Source: Rhodopirellula bahusiensis
GTDB taxonomy: Bacteria; Planctomycetota; Planctomycetia; Pirellulales; Pirellulaceae
Assembly (NCBI RefSeq): GCF_002727185.1
Contig: NZ_NIZW01000003.1
Location: 151,001-215,000 of the forward strand
DNA length: 64,000 nt
Direction of reading: 5' to 3'
Part shown: piece after piece, positions 1-8,552 of the stretch
How positions within the stretch are numbered: position 1 is the stretch's first letter
How the letters are laid out: every line of letters starts with the position of its first letter
Notes under the pieces: model-generated
Seen by the model: only the letters and a program-made list of their open reading frames with translations
Told to the model about the DNA's origin: nothing
The model's database searches: none
Made by a program: the position numbers and the translations under genes

Positions 1-1
1 G

Positions 2-244
2 CAATTGTGGGCGTTCTCTGAAAATCGAATCGCCGTTCGATTCCAGTACGAGTACCAAACCGAAGCCGGAAGTTGGTTTCGTGCCTATGGAAATGAGAAC
101 TGGGAATTTGATCCCGATGGTTTGATGCGGCGTCGTGAAGCCAGCATCAACGACCATGCGATCGATGTCTCTGAGCGAAAGTTTCATTGGCCCTTGGGCG
201 TCCGACCATCGGACGATCCGGGGTTGGAAGAACTCGTGAAGTGA
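2..244 (+). CDS. DUF1348 family protein, C-terminal part
   Basis: The reading frame is open from the left edge of the window, so the start lies outside and only about 80 C-terminal residues are visible. Motifs such as [27 protein letters not shown] and [11 protein letters not shown] are those of the DUF1348 family, small proteins with an NTF2-like fold and no firmly known activity. The ending RKFHWPLG is also typical of the family. It is read toward the alpha/beta hydrolase that follows 115 bases downstream on the same strand. Family assignment is from motif recognition; no function is claimed. Confidence 0.8.
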   Translation, partial: QLWAFSENRIAVRFQYEYQTEAGSWFRAYGNENWEFDPDGLMRRREASINDHAIDVSERKFHWPLGVRPSDDPGLEELVK

Positions 245-359
245 AGCCGCCAATCACTTGCCCTCGCGTGAACACCGTTTCCGCGAGGGCATTTGGCGAA
301 CGAACAGACGATTGAACATCCATCCGACCACTCATCCAATCAACTCGACATATCGAATC

Positions 360-1337
360 ATGAAAATTCAATCACTCACCCACGCGGTCATCGGAACAGC
401 CATCGTCGTGGCTTCTTCCGGTCCCATCGCTACGACCGCAACCGCAGAAGACCACTCGCACGTTGCGGCGGATTCACAGGTCATGCATCGCACGATGCAG
501 ATCGACGATTTGGAGATCTTTTACCGAGAAGCGGGGCCGAAAGATGCCCCCACCGTGTTGCTGTTGCATGGGTTTCCGACCTCGTCCCACATGTTTCGAA
601 ACTTGATTCCAGCTTTGGCGGATCGTTATCACGTGGTCGCACCGGACTATCCCGGGTTCGGATACAGTTCGGCTCCGTCGGTCGACGAGTTTGAGTACAC
701 GTTCGACAACGTGGCTCGCGTGATTCAAGTTTTCACCGAACGACTGAAGCTGGAGCGATACTCGTTGTACGTGATGGACTACGGTGCCCCGGTCGGATTC
801 CGACTAGCGACGGCACATCCAGAACGAGTTCAAACGCTGATCGTTCAGAATGGAAACGCCTATGAAGAAGGCATCGACAACCCGTTTTGGATTCCCGTGA
901 AAGCGTTGTGGAAAGAACGATCATCAGAGAATCGGGAGGCACTTCGTTCGATGTTGACGCTTGATGCGACCAAGTGGCAATTCACCAATGGCGTCCGCAA
1001 CGTCGCGACGATCAGCCCTGACAACTGGGGACATGTTCAACCATTGCTCGATCGTCCTGGGAACGATGAGATACAACTGGAAATGTTCCACAGCTATGGC
1101 AGCAATCCACCGTTGTATCCTCAGTGGCAAGCTTACCTGCGCAAGCATCAACCGCCGACGTTGATCGTATGGGGGAAGAACGACGCGATCTTTCCTGCCG
1201 AAGGTGCATACCCCTATCAACGCGATCTGAAGAATGCGGAGCTGCACTTGCTTGATACCGGTCACTTCGCACTGGAAGAAGACGGTGACGTGATCGCGAA
1301 TCACATGCGGCGTTTCCTGGGACAGCACGTGCACTAA
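360..1337 (+). CDS. Secreted alpha/beta hydrolase, haloalkane dehalogenase/epoxide hydrolase type
   Basis: A 325-residue hydrolase. The start at 360 is chosen because it opens a signal peptide (about residues 1-28, ending near TATAEDHSH); the longer upstream frame has no hydrophobic segment. The oxyanion motif is [11 protein letters not shown]. The nucleophile elbow reads [10 protein letters not shown], so the nucleophile is aspartate, as in haloalkane dehalogenases and epoxide hydrolases, and not serine. The acid region is [10 protein letters not shown] and the catalytic histidine sits in [10 protein letters not shown]. The aspartate predicts an alkyl-enzyme ester mechanism on halides or epoxides, but the substrate cannot be read from sequence. 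The export signal is notable because dehalogenases are often cytoplasmic. It converges with the FecR gene, with only 18 bases between them. Confidence 0.85.
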   Translation: MKIQSLTHAVIGTAIVVASSGPIATTATAEDHSHVAADSQVMHRTMQIDDLEIFYREAGPKDAPTVLLLHGFPTSSHMFRNLIPALADRYHVVAPDYPGFGYSSAPSVDEFEYTFDNVARVIQVFTERLKLERYSLYVMDYGAPVGFRLATAHPERVQTLIVQNGNAYEEGIDNPFWIPVKALWKERSSENREALRSMLTLDATKWQFTNGVRNVATISPDNWGHVQPLLDRPGNDEIQLEMFHSYGSNPPLYPQWQAYLRKHQPPTLIVWGKNDAIFPAEGAYPYQRDLKNAELHLLDTGHFALEEDGDVIANHMRRFLGQHVH

Positions 1338-1355
1338 CATTTCGCGACGAGGCTC

Positions 1356-2732
1356 TTACTGCCAGACTCGCAGGGTGGGGCCGGGGATGGATTCATGTCG
1401 CGAACTGGCGAAGGCGTGAACCAATCCCCCGCCCATTGTCTCCGGTGTGTCGCGGACGATCACGAGTTCAATGATGTCGCTGCGGTGTTGGTTCACAAGA
1501 TCGTTGAGCGACGCGGACTCGATGGTGTGGGATTCCGATTGGCTGCCTTTGGGGATCACAAAACGATCCACCAAAGACCAGTCACTGGTTTCGGTTTCCA
1601 GATCCAACCAAGGAACGGTGTTGGGTGAAAGCGGTGGTGCTTCGTTCGGGAGGGAGCGTCCGTAGACCGAGAACGTTGAGTCGGGAGTTCGCGATGCGAA
1701 TCCGATTCCCGAAGGAACCGCGGTTAGCTGCAAAGCGGCTCGCTCGATCGGCTGGTCAGCCAGGCCGCGGAAGTCAAACCGCAGGCGGATCTGGCGATCG
1801 AACTCAATCAGTTCATCGGACTTTTTGACGAGCAACAGATCTTCGGGGCCCTTTCGGTTTTCAGGGTCGCGTTGAATCCAGACGTCCCCGCCGTCGCCTT
1901 GAGAGGTGAAGATTTGTGTCAGCCGGCGAGCGTCGTTTGTTGAAGGCAGACGGTATTCATTGGGTGACAAGATTTGCTGGGACAACAACCACGCCGATGT
2001 TTGTTGGGTCAGGCTTCGCGTTTCGCCTGTTTCCCGAACTTCGAGATCGACGCGTCCATCGAAAACCTCGACCACGGAGGCTCCATCGGATTTGACCGAC
2101 ACGCCGAAGCTGGTTCCTTGATCGGTCAGGCGGCCAGTCGGAGTGTCGACCACGAATCCTCGCAAGCCATCGCGGACGGTGACGACTGCGGTTCCACTGG
2201 CGAGACGGCAGTGCATTGGATCGAGGATTTGCAGGTCGGCGGGGCCTTCCAGGTCCAATTGGGTTTCGTTGTCAAAACGCAGCGACGCAAACCCGCTGGC
2301 CAATCGCAAGTGTCCGACGCCGAGTCGTTGTCCTTCCGCGAGCGGCACGGTCGACGTCTGCCACAGACATTCGACAGTTGTTTCCAGCACCGCAAAGGTT
2401 TCGTTGGAATCCGCTGGGTTGGCGTTGTGATTCCAAAGGGCGGTCGCCACCAGAACGGAAGCGGCCAAGGCCATCGCCCAGGTGATGCCTCGCCAGGTTC
2501 GGGAACCCTTTGTTTCGCGAGTTACTGGATTCGCGGTCGGTTGTTGTTCGCGAGCCTCGATGCCCAGCAAACACAGTTCGCCATGGATCGCAGCCGCCTC
2601 AGCAAATTCGCGGAGTCGTTCGGGGGACGCCATCGCGATGGATTCGAGTTCGCGAATTTCCTCTTGGGTGGCGCGACCGTCGAGAGCCGCGTCTCGCAAT
2701 TCCAGGAATCGTTTTTGGTTGGAGTCGTTCAT
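1356..2732 (-). CDS. FecR-like anti-sigma factor with a DNRLRE/CBM96-like C-terminal domain
   Basis: 458 residues. The N-terminus (about 1-60) is a short cytoplasmic anti-sigma-like helical region (MNDSNQKRFLELRDAALDG). One membrane helix follows (about 83-100, ITWAMALAASVLVATALW), then a FecR domain (about 135-245, with DTPTGRLTDQGTSFGV and VVEVFDGRVDL). The last 175 residues, from DVWIQRDP through LLLVKKS, RLRFDFRGL and IERAALQLT, resemble DNRLRE/CBM96 beta-sandwich domains known from carbohydrate-active proteins. Start 2732 overlaps the stop of the ECF sigma gene as ATGA, so the two are translationally coupled. Known role of the family: holding the cognate sigma factor until a signal arrives. 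Inference: the C-terminal domain faces the periplasm and senses or binds polysaccharide. Confidence 0.8.
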   Translation of the reverse strand: MNDSNQKRFLELRDAALDGRATQEEIRELESIAMASPERLREFAEAAAIHGELCLLGIEAREQQPTANPVTRETKGSRTWRGITWAMALAASVLVATALWNHNANPADSNETFAVLETTVECLWQTSTVPLAEGQRLGVGHLRLASGFASLRFDNETQLDLEGPADLQILDPMHCRLASGTAVVTVRDGLRGFVVDTPTGRLTDQGTSFGVSVKSDGASVVEVFDGRVDLEVRETGETRSLTQQTSAWLLSQQILSPNEYRLPSTNDARRLTQIFTSQGDGGDVWIQRDPENRKGPEDLLLVKKSDELIEFDRQIRLRFDFRGLADQPIERAALQLTAVPSGIGFASRTPDSTFSVYGRSLPNEAPPLSPNTVPWLDLETETSDWSLVDRFVIPKGSQSESHTIESASLNDLVNQHRSDIIELVIVRDTPETMGGGLVHAFASSRHESIPGPTLRVWQ

Positions 2733-3280
2733 GACGTCAGGCCAGCCTCCATTTTGCGAGACACGCAATCTCGCAGTGAATCATGAATGCGGCTGAGCAT
2801 GCGATAGATCGCGTCGAGGGATCGATCGGTTCGAGCGGCGATCGATTCGATTTTGTCGCCGTCGGTGTACCGCTGCTGAATCAGTTGCTGGTGACGATCG
2901 GGCAAGGAACGGACGCAGGCACGCAGTGTTTCCAAACGCTGGTCGTATCGTTCTGTTTGTGTGTCCAGTTGGGTTGCGACGGCATCGAGAAATTCGTTTG
3001 AAAACTGCAATCGACTTCGGTGCTGTTTCTGCCGCCACGCTCTCATCTGATTGAATGCAACGCGGCACGACCAAGCCGTGAAGTTGGTTCCCAGTTCGAA
3101 GTTATCAAACTTTCGCCATAGTACCAAATCGGTTTCTTGCAGGACTTCTTCGACGTCATTTCGGTCATTCATCAAGCTCATCAGGTAAGCAAAACGATGC
3201 CGACGGGTGTGGCCAAGCAGGCGAACGAATTCTTCGGTGCGATCAACGGGGCCGGTGATCGAAGCGTCGGAGTCGGTCAT
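2729..3280 (-). CDS. ECF sigma-70 factor, Rhodopirellula/Verrucomicrobium type
   Basis: 183 residues from the ATG at 3280; the upstream extension is Arg/Pro-rich and unlike the family. Region 2 is seen in FAYLMSLMNDRNDVEEVLQ and LVLWRKFDNFELGTNFTAW, and region 4 in LPDRHQQLIQQRYTDGDKIESIA with the helix-turn-helix RTDRSLDAIYRMLSRI. Length and motifs fit the planctomycete group described as sigma-70 family, Rhodopirellula/Verrucomicrobium. It directs RNA polymerase to a small regulon and is probably controlled by the FecR protein encoded immediately downstream (ATGA overlap). It is divergent from the large sulfatase across about 190 bases, which makes that sulfatase a candidate target. Confidence 0.9.
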   Translation of the reverse strand: MTDSDASITGPVDRTEEFVRLLGHTRRHRFAYLMSLMNDRNDVEEVLQETDLVLWRKFDNFELGTNFTAWSCRVAFNQMRAWRQKQHRSRLQFSNEFLDAVATQLDTQTERYDQRLETLRACVRSLPDRHQQLIQQRYTDGDKIESIAARTDRSLDAIYRMLSRIHDSLRDCVSRKMEAGLTS

Positions 3281-3470
3281 GCGTTGGGTTCCGTGAATTC
3301 GACGTGCGGGCGAGTATCGGGATGGCGTCGGAGGGAAATAGCCGTCTGGCCTGGACTTTGGACGTGAAAATGCTTTTTTTGCGTTCTTTTGCGAGAAGGT
3401 GTCCAATTGGAGCGATCCAGGCTATTTGATTGCAGTCCCTGATTCCCGCTCAACGATCCCCGGCACAATT

Positions 3471-6400
3471 ATGCACCCTCGTTCGCGTCTGGTTTTTGTC
3501 TGCCTGTTTCTGCTGTCCGTTTGCTCGATTCCCACAACGGTTCACTCCGAGTTTGACGCGGGGGAGTTACGCTCGTCGGCTCGTCCGAACATTCTATTTG
3601 TGCTGACCGATGATCATCGAGCGGACTGTTTGTCGGCCACGAAAGACGGTTTGATCAACGCGCCGAATTTGGAGCGGATTTGTGAGCAGGGCACGCGATT
3701 CGAGAATGCGTTTGCTGTGCTGGCGATTTGTTCACCCAGTCGTGCCGCTTGTTTGACAGGTCAGTACGGAAGCATCAATGGAGTCACCTCGATTGACAAC
3801 GTGAGCCTTCGATCCCCGACATCGACGTTTGCATCCAAGTTGCGTGACTCAGGCTATTTGACAGCAGTCACGGGGAAGTGGCATCTCAAGACCACGCCGG
3901 AAGAAGCTGGTTTCCAGTTCGCATCGGTGTGTCATTCGAACGGGACTTGGTACGACCGTCAGTTCAAGGTCGATGGTGAGTCCATGAAGATGCCAGGGTT
4001 TGTCGATGATGTAACGGCGGATGAGTCGATCCGGTTCATTCGTCAAGCGAAGCAACAACAGAAGCCGTTTGTGATGTGGATGAACACTCAGGTCCCGCAC
4101 ATGGATCATCGGCACACTTGGCCGGCCGAAGAAACAATTCTGGCGAAGTATGAAACTGAGAAGATGCCTTTGCCGACCACGTGGGAAGATGATCTCAAGG
4201 GCAAGCCAGACTACCTGAAGACTTCGCGAAATCGCATTCAAGCAAAGAAGTACGGTTACCAGGACCCGAACAAAATCCGATCGCACACGCGAGATTATTA
4301 CGCCAGTGTGGAACAGATGGACCGGGCGGTTGGTCGAGTGTTCGACGAGCTTGAGCGACTAGAGATTCGCGAAAACACGTGGGTCATTTTGATGGGCGAC
4401 AATGGCTGGTTCCTCGGGGAACATGGCATGACGAGCAAGGTGCTGGCGTACGAGGAATCGATGCGAATTCCGATGGCAATTTCTGGGCCGGGAGTCAAGC
4501 AGCAGGTCGCTCGGGAAATTGTGCTGAACGTTGACGTGGCAGCCACCATTCTGGATATCGCAGGTGTGGCATCCGGTGACGAGCAACAAGGACGCAGCCT
4601 GTTGCCGATCGCTCGCGGAGAGACTGTCACCGATTGGCGAACCAGTTTTCTGTACGAAGCCCCCACGCCTCAATTGGGAAGCCAACCTCATTGGGCGGTT
4701 CGCGATCAAACACGAAAGTTGATTCGCACCGAAACAAAAGAAGGGAAGGTTTGGGAGGAGCTTTACGATCTGCAAAAGGATCCCATCGAACAGTTCAATC
4801 TGGTTTCGGCTCCAAAGTACGGCGACGTTTTGGAGGGCTTGCGAACTCAGTTGAAACGTCAGCGGTCGAACATGGAAGCGTCCGCAAATCGATGGAACGA
4901 AACGCTTGTTTCCAAACCGTCGAATCAGCAGGACGGTGAGTCCGTTGCTGTCGAAGCACCCAAACCGATTCGGACGGATCTGTTCATCAGCGGGGTTTAC
5001 CCGCACCTGACGACGTATGGCATTTACAGTCAGGACGGGGCTCATTTGAAAACGGGCCACAATGAGTGTGGGATCGGGGCGATCGTGCCGTGGGCTGGCA
5101 AGCTTTGGATGGTCAACTATGCACCACACATGCCACGCGGCAGCGAACACAAGTTGTTCTCCATTGATCCCGATTTGACGAAGCCTTTGAATGTGCATCC
5201 CGAAAGCGTTGGCGGGACACCTGCGGGACGGATGATCCATGAAGAGTCACAGCAGTTGCTGATTGGCCATCATCTGATCGATGCCAAAGGCAACGTGCGA
5301 ACGATCTCGCCCACTGAAATGCCGATGCGAGTGACGGCGATCACGCGGCATCTGAAAGACCCCGAGAACATGGTGCACTACATCGACATGGAAGGCGCGA
5401 TTTGGGAAGCCAACGTGCATTCCTTGGAGGTCAATCGATTGTTCAAGAAGCCCGTTCCGGGTTGGCACGGGAAGGGTGGCTACACTTCGCAAGGACGTTT
5501 GGTGATTTCCAACAACGGGGAATTGCATGTGGGAAGTTACAAGGATGTCTTGGTGGGTGGCGAAGCCAAGACGGAGGAAGAACGCGGCGTGCTGGCGGAG
5601 TGGGATGGTGAGACTTGGAAGATCGTCGAGCGTCGGCAGTACACGGAAGTCACTGGGCCCAATGGGATCACCGGTGGCAGCGACGGGGACGATCCGATTT
5701 GGACGATGGGATGGGATCGGCGAACCGTTCGGCTGAAGGTGTTGGAAGACGGCAAGTGGCACACGTATTTGCTCCCCAAGGCAGCTTATTGCAACGACGC
5801 CAGTCATGGTTGGTACACCGAATGGCCGCGAATCCGTGAGATCACGGACGGACGCTGGATGATGGACATGCATGGGATGTTCTTTGATTTTCCCAAGACG
5901 TTTTCGGTGAAGCAGTCCAAGGGAATTCGGCCGATTGGCAGTCACCTCCGCTACGTTCCGGACTTCTGTGCCTGGAACGGTCAATTGGTTATGGCAACGG
6001 ATGAGACCAGCATCCAAGGCAATCCTTTGGCGGGCCAACCGCAGAGCAATCTGTGGTTTGGTGACTACCAAGATTTGAAGACTTGGGGGCCTGCGTCAGC
6101 TTATGGTGGACCCTGGATTGATGATGAAGTGAAGGCCAACGAGTGGTCTGATCCGTTTCTCGTCGATGGTTTCCAATCGCGAACCTTGTACTTGGCCGTT
6201 GGCCAATTGAAATCGAAGCCAGTGGTCACGTTGCGAGCGACTGACCAACAAGAAATCACATCGATGCCGGAGGAGTTGAGTGCGCTTCCGACCGTTACGG
6301 TACGACGTGGCAACTGGACTCGACCGGCACACGGCTATGCCTTCCAAGTCGATCAGCCTGTCACGGTTTACTTGGCCGTGGATCATCGAGGCGACCCGCC

Positions 6401-7760
6401 CATGTCGTCGGACTGGCAGCTAACGAAAATGGAAGTTCGCTGGGGCAATGGACACCACGATCGGGTTTACAAGCGTTCCTTCCCGGCAGGGGAAATCTCG
6501 ATTCCCGCCAATGAAACCGAGCACACGCCTGGATCATTTGGGATGCCACACACCGCGTTCGTTGATGGTAACGCAGCCGTGAAGATGATTCGTGGTGAGG
6601 GAGCGACGTTGAACAAATCGCAGGCTTCGCAGCAATCCAAAAATATCGCGGTGCCTGAGGATGATTCCGTTCAGGTCACGATGCAAATTGATCCCAATGG
6701 AACGAACGAGTGGATTGACTTTCGTCAGTTTTCGGTGGCCGGTGAGAACTCGGTTGTCGAGATGCTTCCCGAAGAGATGGACGCCGTTTGGGTACGGTTC
6801 AAAACGGATCGCGATTGCATGGCGACGGCGTTCTTGCATCAGACATCCGCTTATCCAAATCAGCAGCGTCATGAGGAACTGTTCGCTGGCTTGGCGAACG
6901 TGGATGATTCACAAGCCACCAATGCATTGGTCTACCCGGCTAAACGCAGTCGTGACTTGCGGCTGCTGACTGATGATGGAAAGGCATTTGAATTCACAAA
7001 GAGCGACTTCCAGTTTGTGTCGGATGAATTTGATTCGGAATTGGCGGAGAAGCTGCAAGTGGAACCGGAGTTCACGGTGGATGAAGCCTCCGTCATTGTT
7101 CGGTATCAAGGAAGACGTTATCGACTGCCCAAGGGTGATGCGATCTATGACAAGGCCTTTGAGTCGGGTTGGCCTCGAGCGTTACGAGAAGTCGAATCAG
7201 AACGCACGATCGCGAATATTCATGGGACGTTTTATGAAGTTCCGTTGGTGATCAACGGTGCCCCGCCGGCTTGGAATTTGATTCGTCCGATCGCCAGCCA
7301 TCGCAAACAGATCACCGATTTTTGTTCTTGGAACGGTTTGTTGGTTTTGGCGGGTGTGAAAGCCGACGCGAAAAAGGACGGGCATGTCTTTCGTGATGCG
7401 GAGTCCGGGATGGGGCTGTGGTTCGGCGGCGTGGATGATTTGTGGAAGTTCGGGAAGCCAGTGGGGCACGGCGGACCGTGGAAGGACTCGCCCGTTCAGG
7501 CTGGGATACCTTCGGACGCCTACTTGATGCGAGGTTATGACCAAAAGTCAGTGACGTTGTCGCACGAGCATTCGCAACCGGTTGGTTTCACCTTGGAAGT
7601 CGACCTCGATGGAGAAGGGCGCTGGGTTGCCGCCAAACGCCTGGTGGTTCCGAGTGGATCGCCGGTCCGGTACAAGTTTCCGAAGGGCTTTTCAGCGTGC
7701 TGGGTGCGGGCGATCAGCGATGCTGACACAACCGCGTCGGTGCAGTTGGATTACCAATGA
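3471..7760 (+). CDS. Giant secreted sulfatase with duplicated C-terminal module
   Basis: 1429 residues, about three times the usual sulfatase length. The ATG at 3471 opens a signal peptide (MHPRSRLVFVCLFLLSV to about residue 27). The sulfatase domain (about 30-490) has metal ligands in NILFVLTDDHRAD, the formylglycine motif CSPSR (Cys87) followed by AACLTGQ, GKWHLKT, QVPHMDHRH and the second metal site GDNGWFLGEHG. From about residue 500 a second large region starts with repeated Trp/Gly-rich beta strands, propeller-like in character. Two stretches of it, about 763-1128 and 1215-1429, are homologous to each other (DFCAWNGQLVMA against DFCSWNGLLVLA; LWFGDYQDLKTWG against LWFGGVDDLWKFG). Predicted role: hydrolysis of sulfate esters outside the cytoplasm. 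The C-terminal region has no recognised function. It probably forms an operon with the dioxygenase 32 bases downstream. Confidence 0.9.
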   Translation: MHPRSRLVFVCLFLLSVCSIPTTVHSEFDAGELRSSARPNILFVLTDDHRADCLSATKDGLINAPNLERICEQGTRFENAFAVLAICSPSRAACLTGQYGSINGVTSIDNVSLRSPTSTFASKLRDSGYLTAVTGKWHLKTTPEEAGFQFASVCHSNGTWYDRQFKVDGESMKMPGFVDDVTADESIRFIRQAKQQQKPFVMWMNTQVPHMDHRHTWPAEETILAKYETEKMPLPTTWEDDLKGKPDYLKTSRNRIQAKKYGYQDPNKIRSHTRDYYASVEQMDRAVGRVFDELERLEIRENTWVILMGDNGWFLGEHGMTSKVLAYEESMRIPMAISGPGVKQQVAREIVLNVDVAATILDIAGVASGDEQQGRSLLPIARGETVTDWRTSFLYEAPTPQLGSQPHWAVRDQTRKLIRTETKEGKVWEELYDLQKDPIEQFNLVSAPKYGDVLEGLRTQLKRQRSNMEASANRWNETLVSKPSNQQDGESVAVEAPKPIRTDLFISGVYPHLTTYGIYSQDGAHLKTGHNECGIGAIVPWAGKLWMVNYAPHMPRGSEHKLFSIDPDLTKPLNVHPESVGGTPAGRMIHEESQQLLIGHHLIDAKGNVRTISPTEMPMRVTAITRHLKDPENMVHYIDMEGAIWEANVHSLEVNRLFKKPVPGWHGKGGYTSQGRLVISNNGELHVGSYKDVLVGGEAKTEEERGVLAEWDGETWKIVERRQYTEVTGPNGITGGSDGDDPIWTMGWDRRTVRLKVLEDGKWHTYLLPKAAYCNDASHGWYTEWPRIREITDGRWMMDMHGMFFDFPKTFSVKQSKGIRPIGSHLRYVPDFCAWNGQLVMATDETSIQGNPLAGQPQSNLWFGDYQDLKTWGPASAYGGPWIDDEVKANEWSDPFLVDGFQSRTLYLAVGQLKSKPVVTLRATDQQEITSMPEELSALPTVTVRRGNWTRPAHGYAFQVDQPVTVYLAVDHRGDPPMSSDWQLTKMEVRWGNGHHDRVYKRSFPAGEISIPANETEHTPGSFGMPHTAFVDGNAAVKMIRGEGATLNKSQASQQSKNIAVPEDDSVQVTMQIDPNGTNEWIDFRQFSVAGENSVVEMLPEEMDAVWVRFKTDRDCMATAFLHQTSAYPNQQRHEELFAGLANVDDSQATNALVYPAKRSRDLRLLTDDGKAFEFTKSDFQFVSDEFDSELAEKLQVEPEFTVDEASVIVRYQGRRYRLPKGDAIYDKAFESGWPRALREVESERTIANIHGTFYEVPLVINGAPPAWNLIRPIASHRKQITDFCSWNGLLVLAGVKADAKKDGHVFRDAESGMGLWFGGVDDLWKFGKPVGHGGPWKDSPVQAGIPSDAYLMRGYDQKSVTLSHEHSQPVGFTLEVDLDGEGRWVAAKRLVVPSGSPVRYKFPKGFSACWVRAISDADTTASVQLDYQ

Positions 7761-7792
7761 TCCGATGGCGTCTTGTTTGACGAGGGGGTTTG

Positions 7793-8530
7793 ATGGCGGG
7801 AAATGGAATGGCGAACGACGCGTTGGATCGAGATGGATTCTGTTTGCTTCGTGGGGCGGTGGTGTCTTCCGTGGTGGAGCATCTGTTGCAGGTGTGCACG
7901 CAAACTTTGGTCGCGGAATCCGAGTCCGTGCGGGCTCGGTCGAGTCGCGGGCATGTCTACGCCGCTCGCAATTTAATCGCGAGCATCCCGGAGGTGACCA
8001 CCGTTTGGCAGTCGGATCCGTTGCTGTCTTTCTTGCGAGCTGAGTTGGGCGACGGTCAGGGATTGGTGCGAGCGTTGTTCTTTGACAAGCCGCCGGATCG
8101 AACGTGGGCGCTGCCATGGCACAAGGACACTTCCATCGCCGTGCGTGACAACTCGGTGGAGTCGGCATGTTTTTCTCGGCCGACGAGGAAGGCTGGCGTG
8201 CCGCACTTGATTGCAAGCGACGATGTCTTGCGGCAAATGCTGACGCTTCGCATTCACCTGGACGAAGTCACCACAGAGAACGGGCCATTGCAGGTCATCC
8301 CCGGTTCGCATCACTCGAGCGATTGTGAAGGGGACGGTGTGGACTCGGCGGTTCCCGTCTATGCCGCGGGTGGTGACGTGTTGGCGATGCGTCCGTTGAT
8401 CAGTCACAGCAGCGGGTCATCCCAGCCGGGCACGCGTCGTCACCGCCGAATCTTGCATTTGGAATTCGCGAATTCGGCCACGCTACCCGATGGAGTTCAG
8501 TGGCATGACTTTGTCACGCCGGGTGTTTGA
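7793..8530 (+). CDS. Phytanoyl-CoA dioxygenase (PhyH) family protein
   Basis: 245 residues. Start 7793 has GAGGGGG about six bases upstream, so it is preferred to the ATG at 7808. The Fe(II)/2-oxoglutarate facial triad is visible: His110 and Asp112 in PWHKDTSIAV and the distal His205 in MRPLISHSSG, with Arg around 215-219 (RRHRR) placed to bind 2-oxoglutarate. The double-stranded beta-helix also shows GPLQVIPGSHHS. No signal peptide is seen, so it should be cytoplasmic. It lies 32 bases after the sulfatase stop on the same strand and is likely co-transcribed. Members hydroxylate many small molecules, so the substrate is unknown. A role in processing a desulfated product is conjecture. Confidence 0.85.
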   Translation: MAGNGMANDALDRDGFCLLRGAVVSSVVEHLLQVCTQTLVAESESVRARSSRGHVYAARNLIASIPEVTTVWQSDPLLSFLRAELGDGQGLVRALFFDKPPDRTWALPWHKDTSIAVRDNSVESACFSRPTRKAGVPHLIASDDVLRQMLTLRIHLDEVTTENGPLQVIPGSHHSSDCEGDGVDSAVPVYAAGGDVLAMRPLISHSSGSSQPGTRRHRRILHLEFANSATLPDGVQWHDFVTPGV

Positions 8531-8552
8531 GTCGCGGTGGATGGCGTGACGT

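Noticed and set aside
1974..2786. 270-codon plus-strand frame opposite the FecR gene
   Set aside because: Antisense shadow of a well-supported gene; no ribosome site and no recognisable motif.
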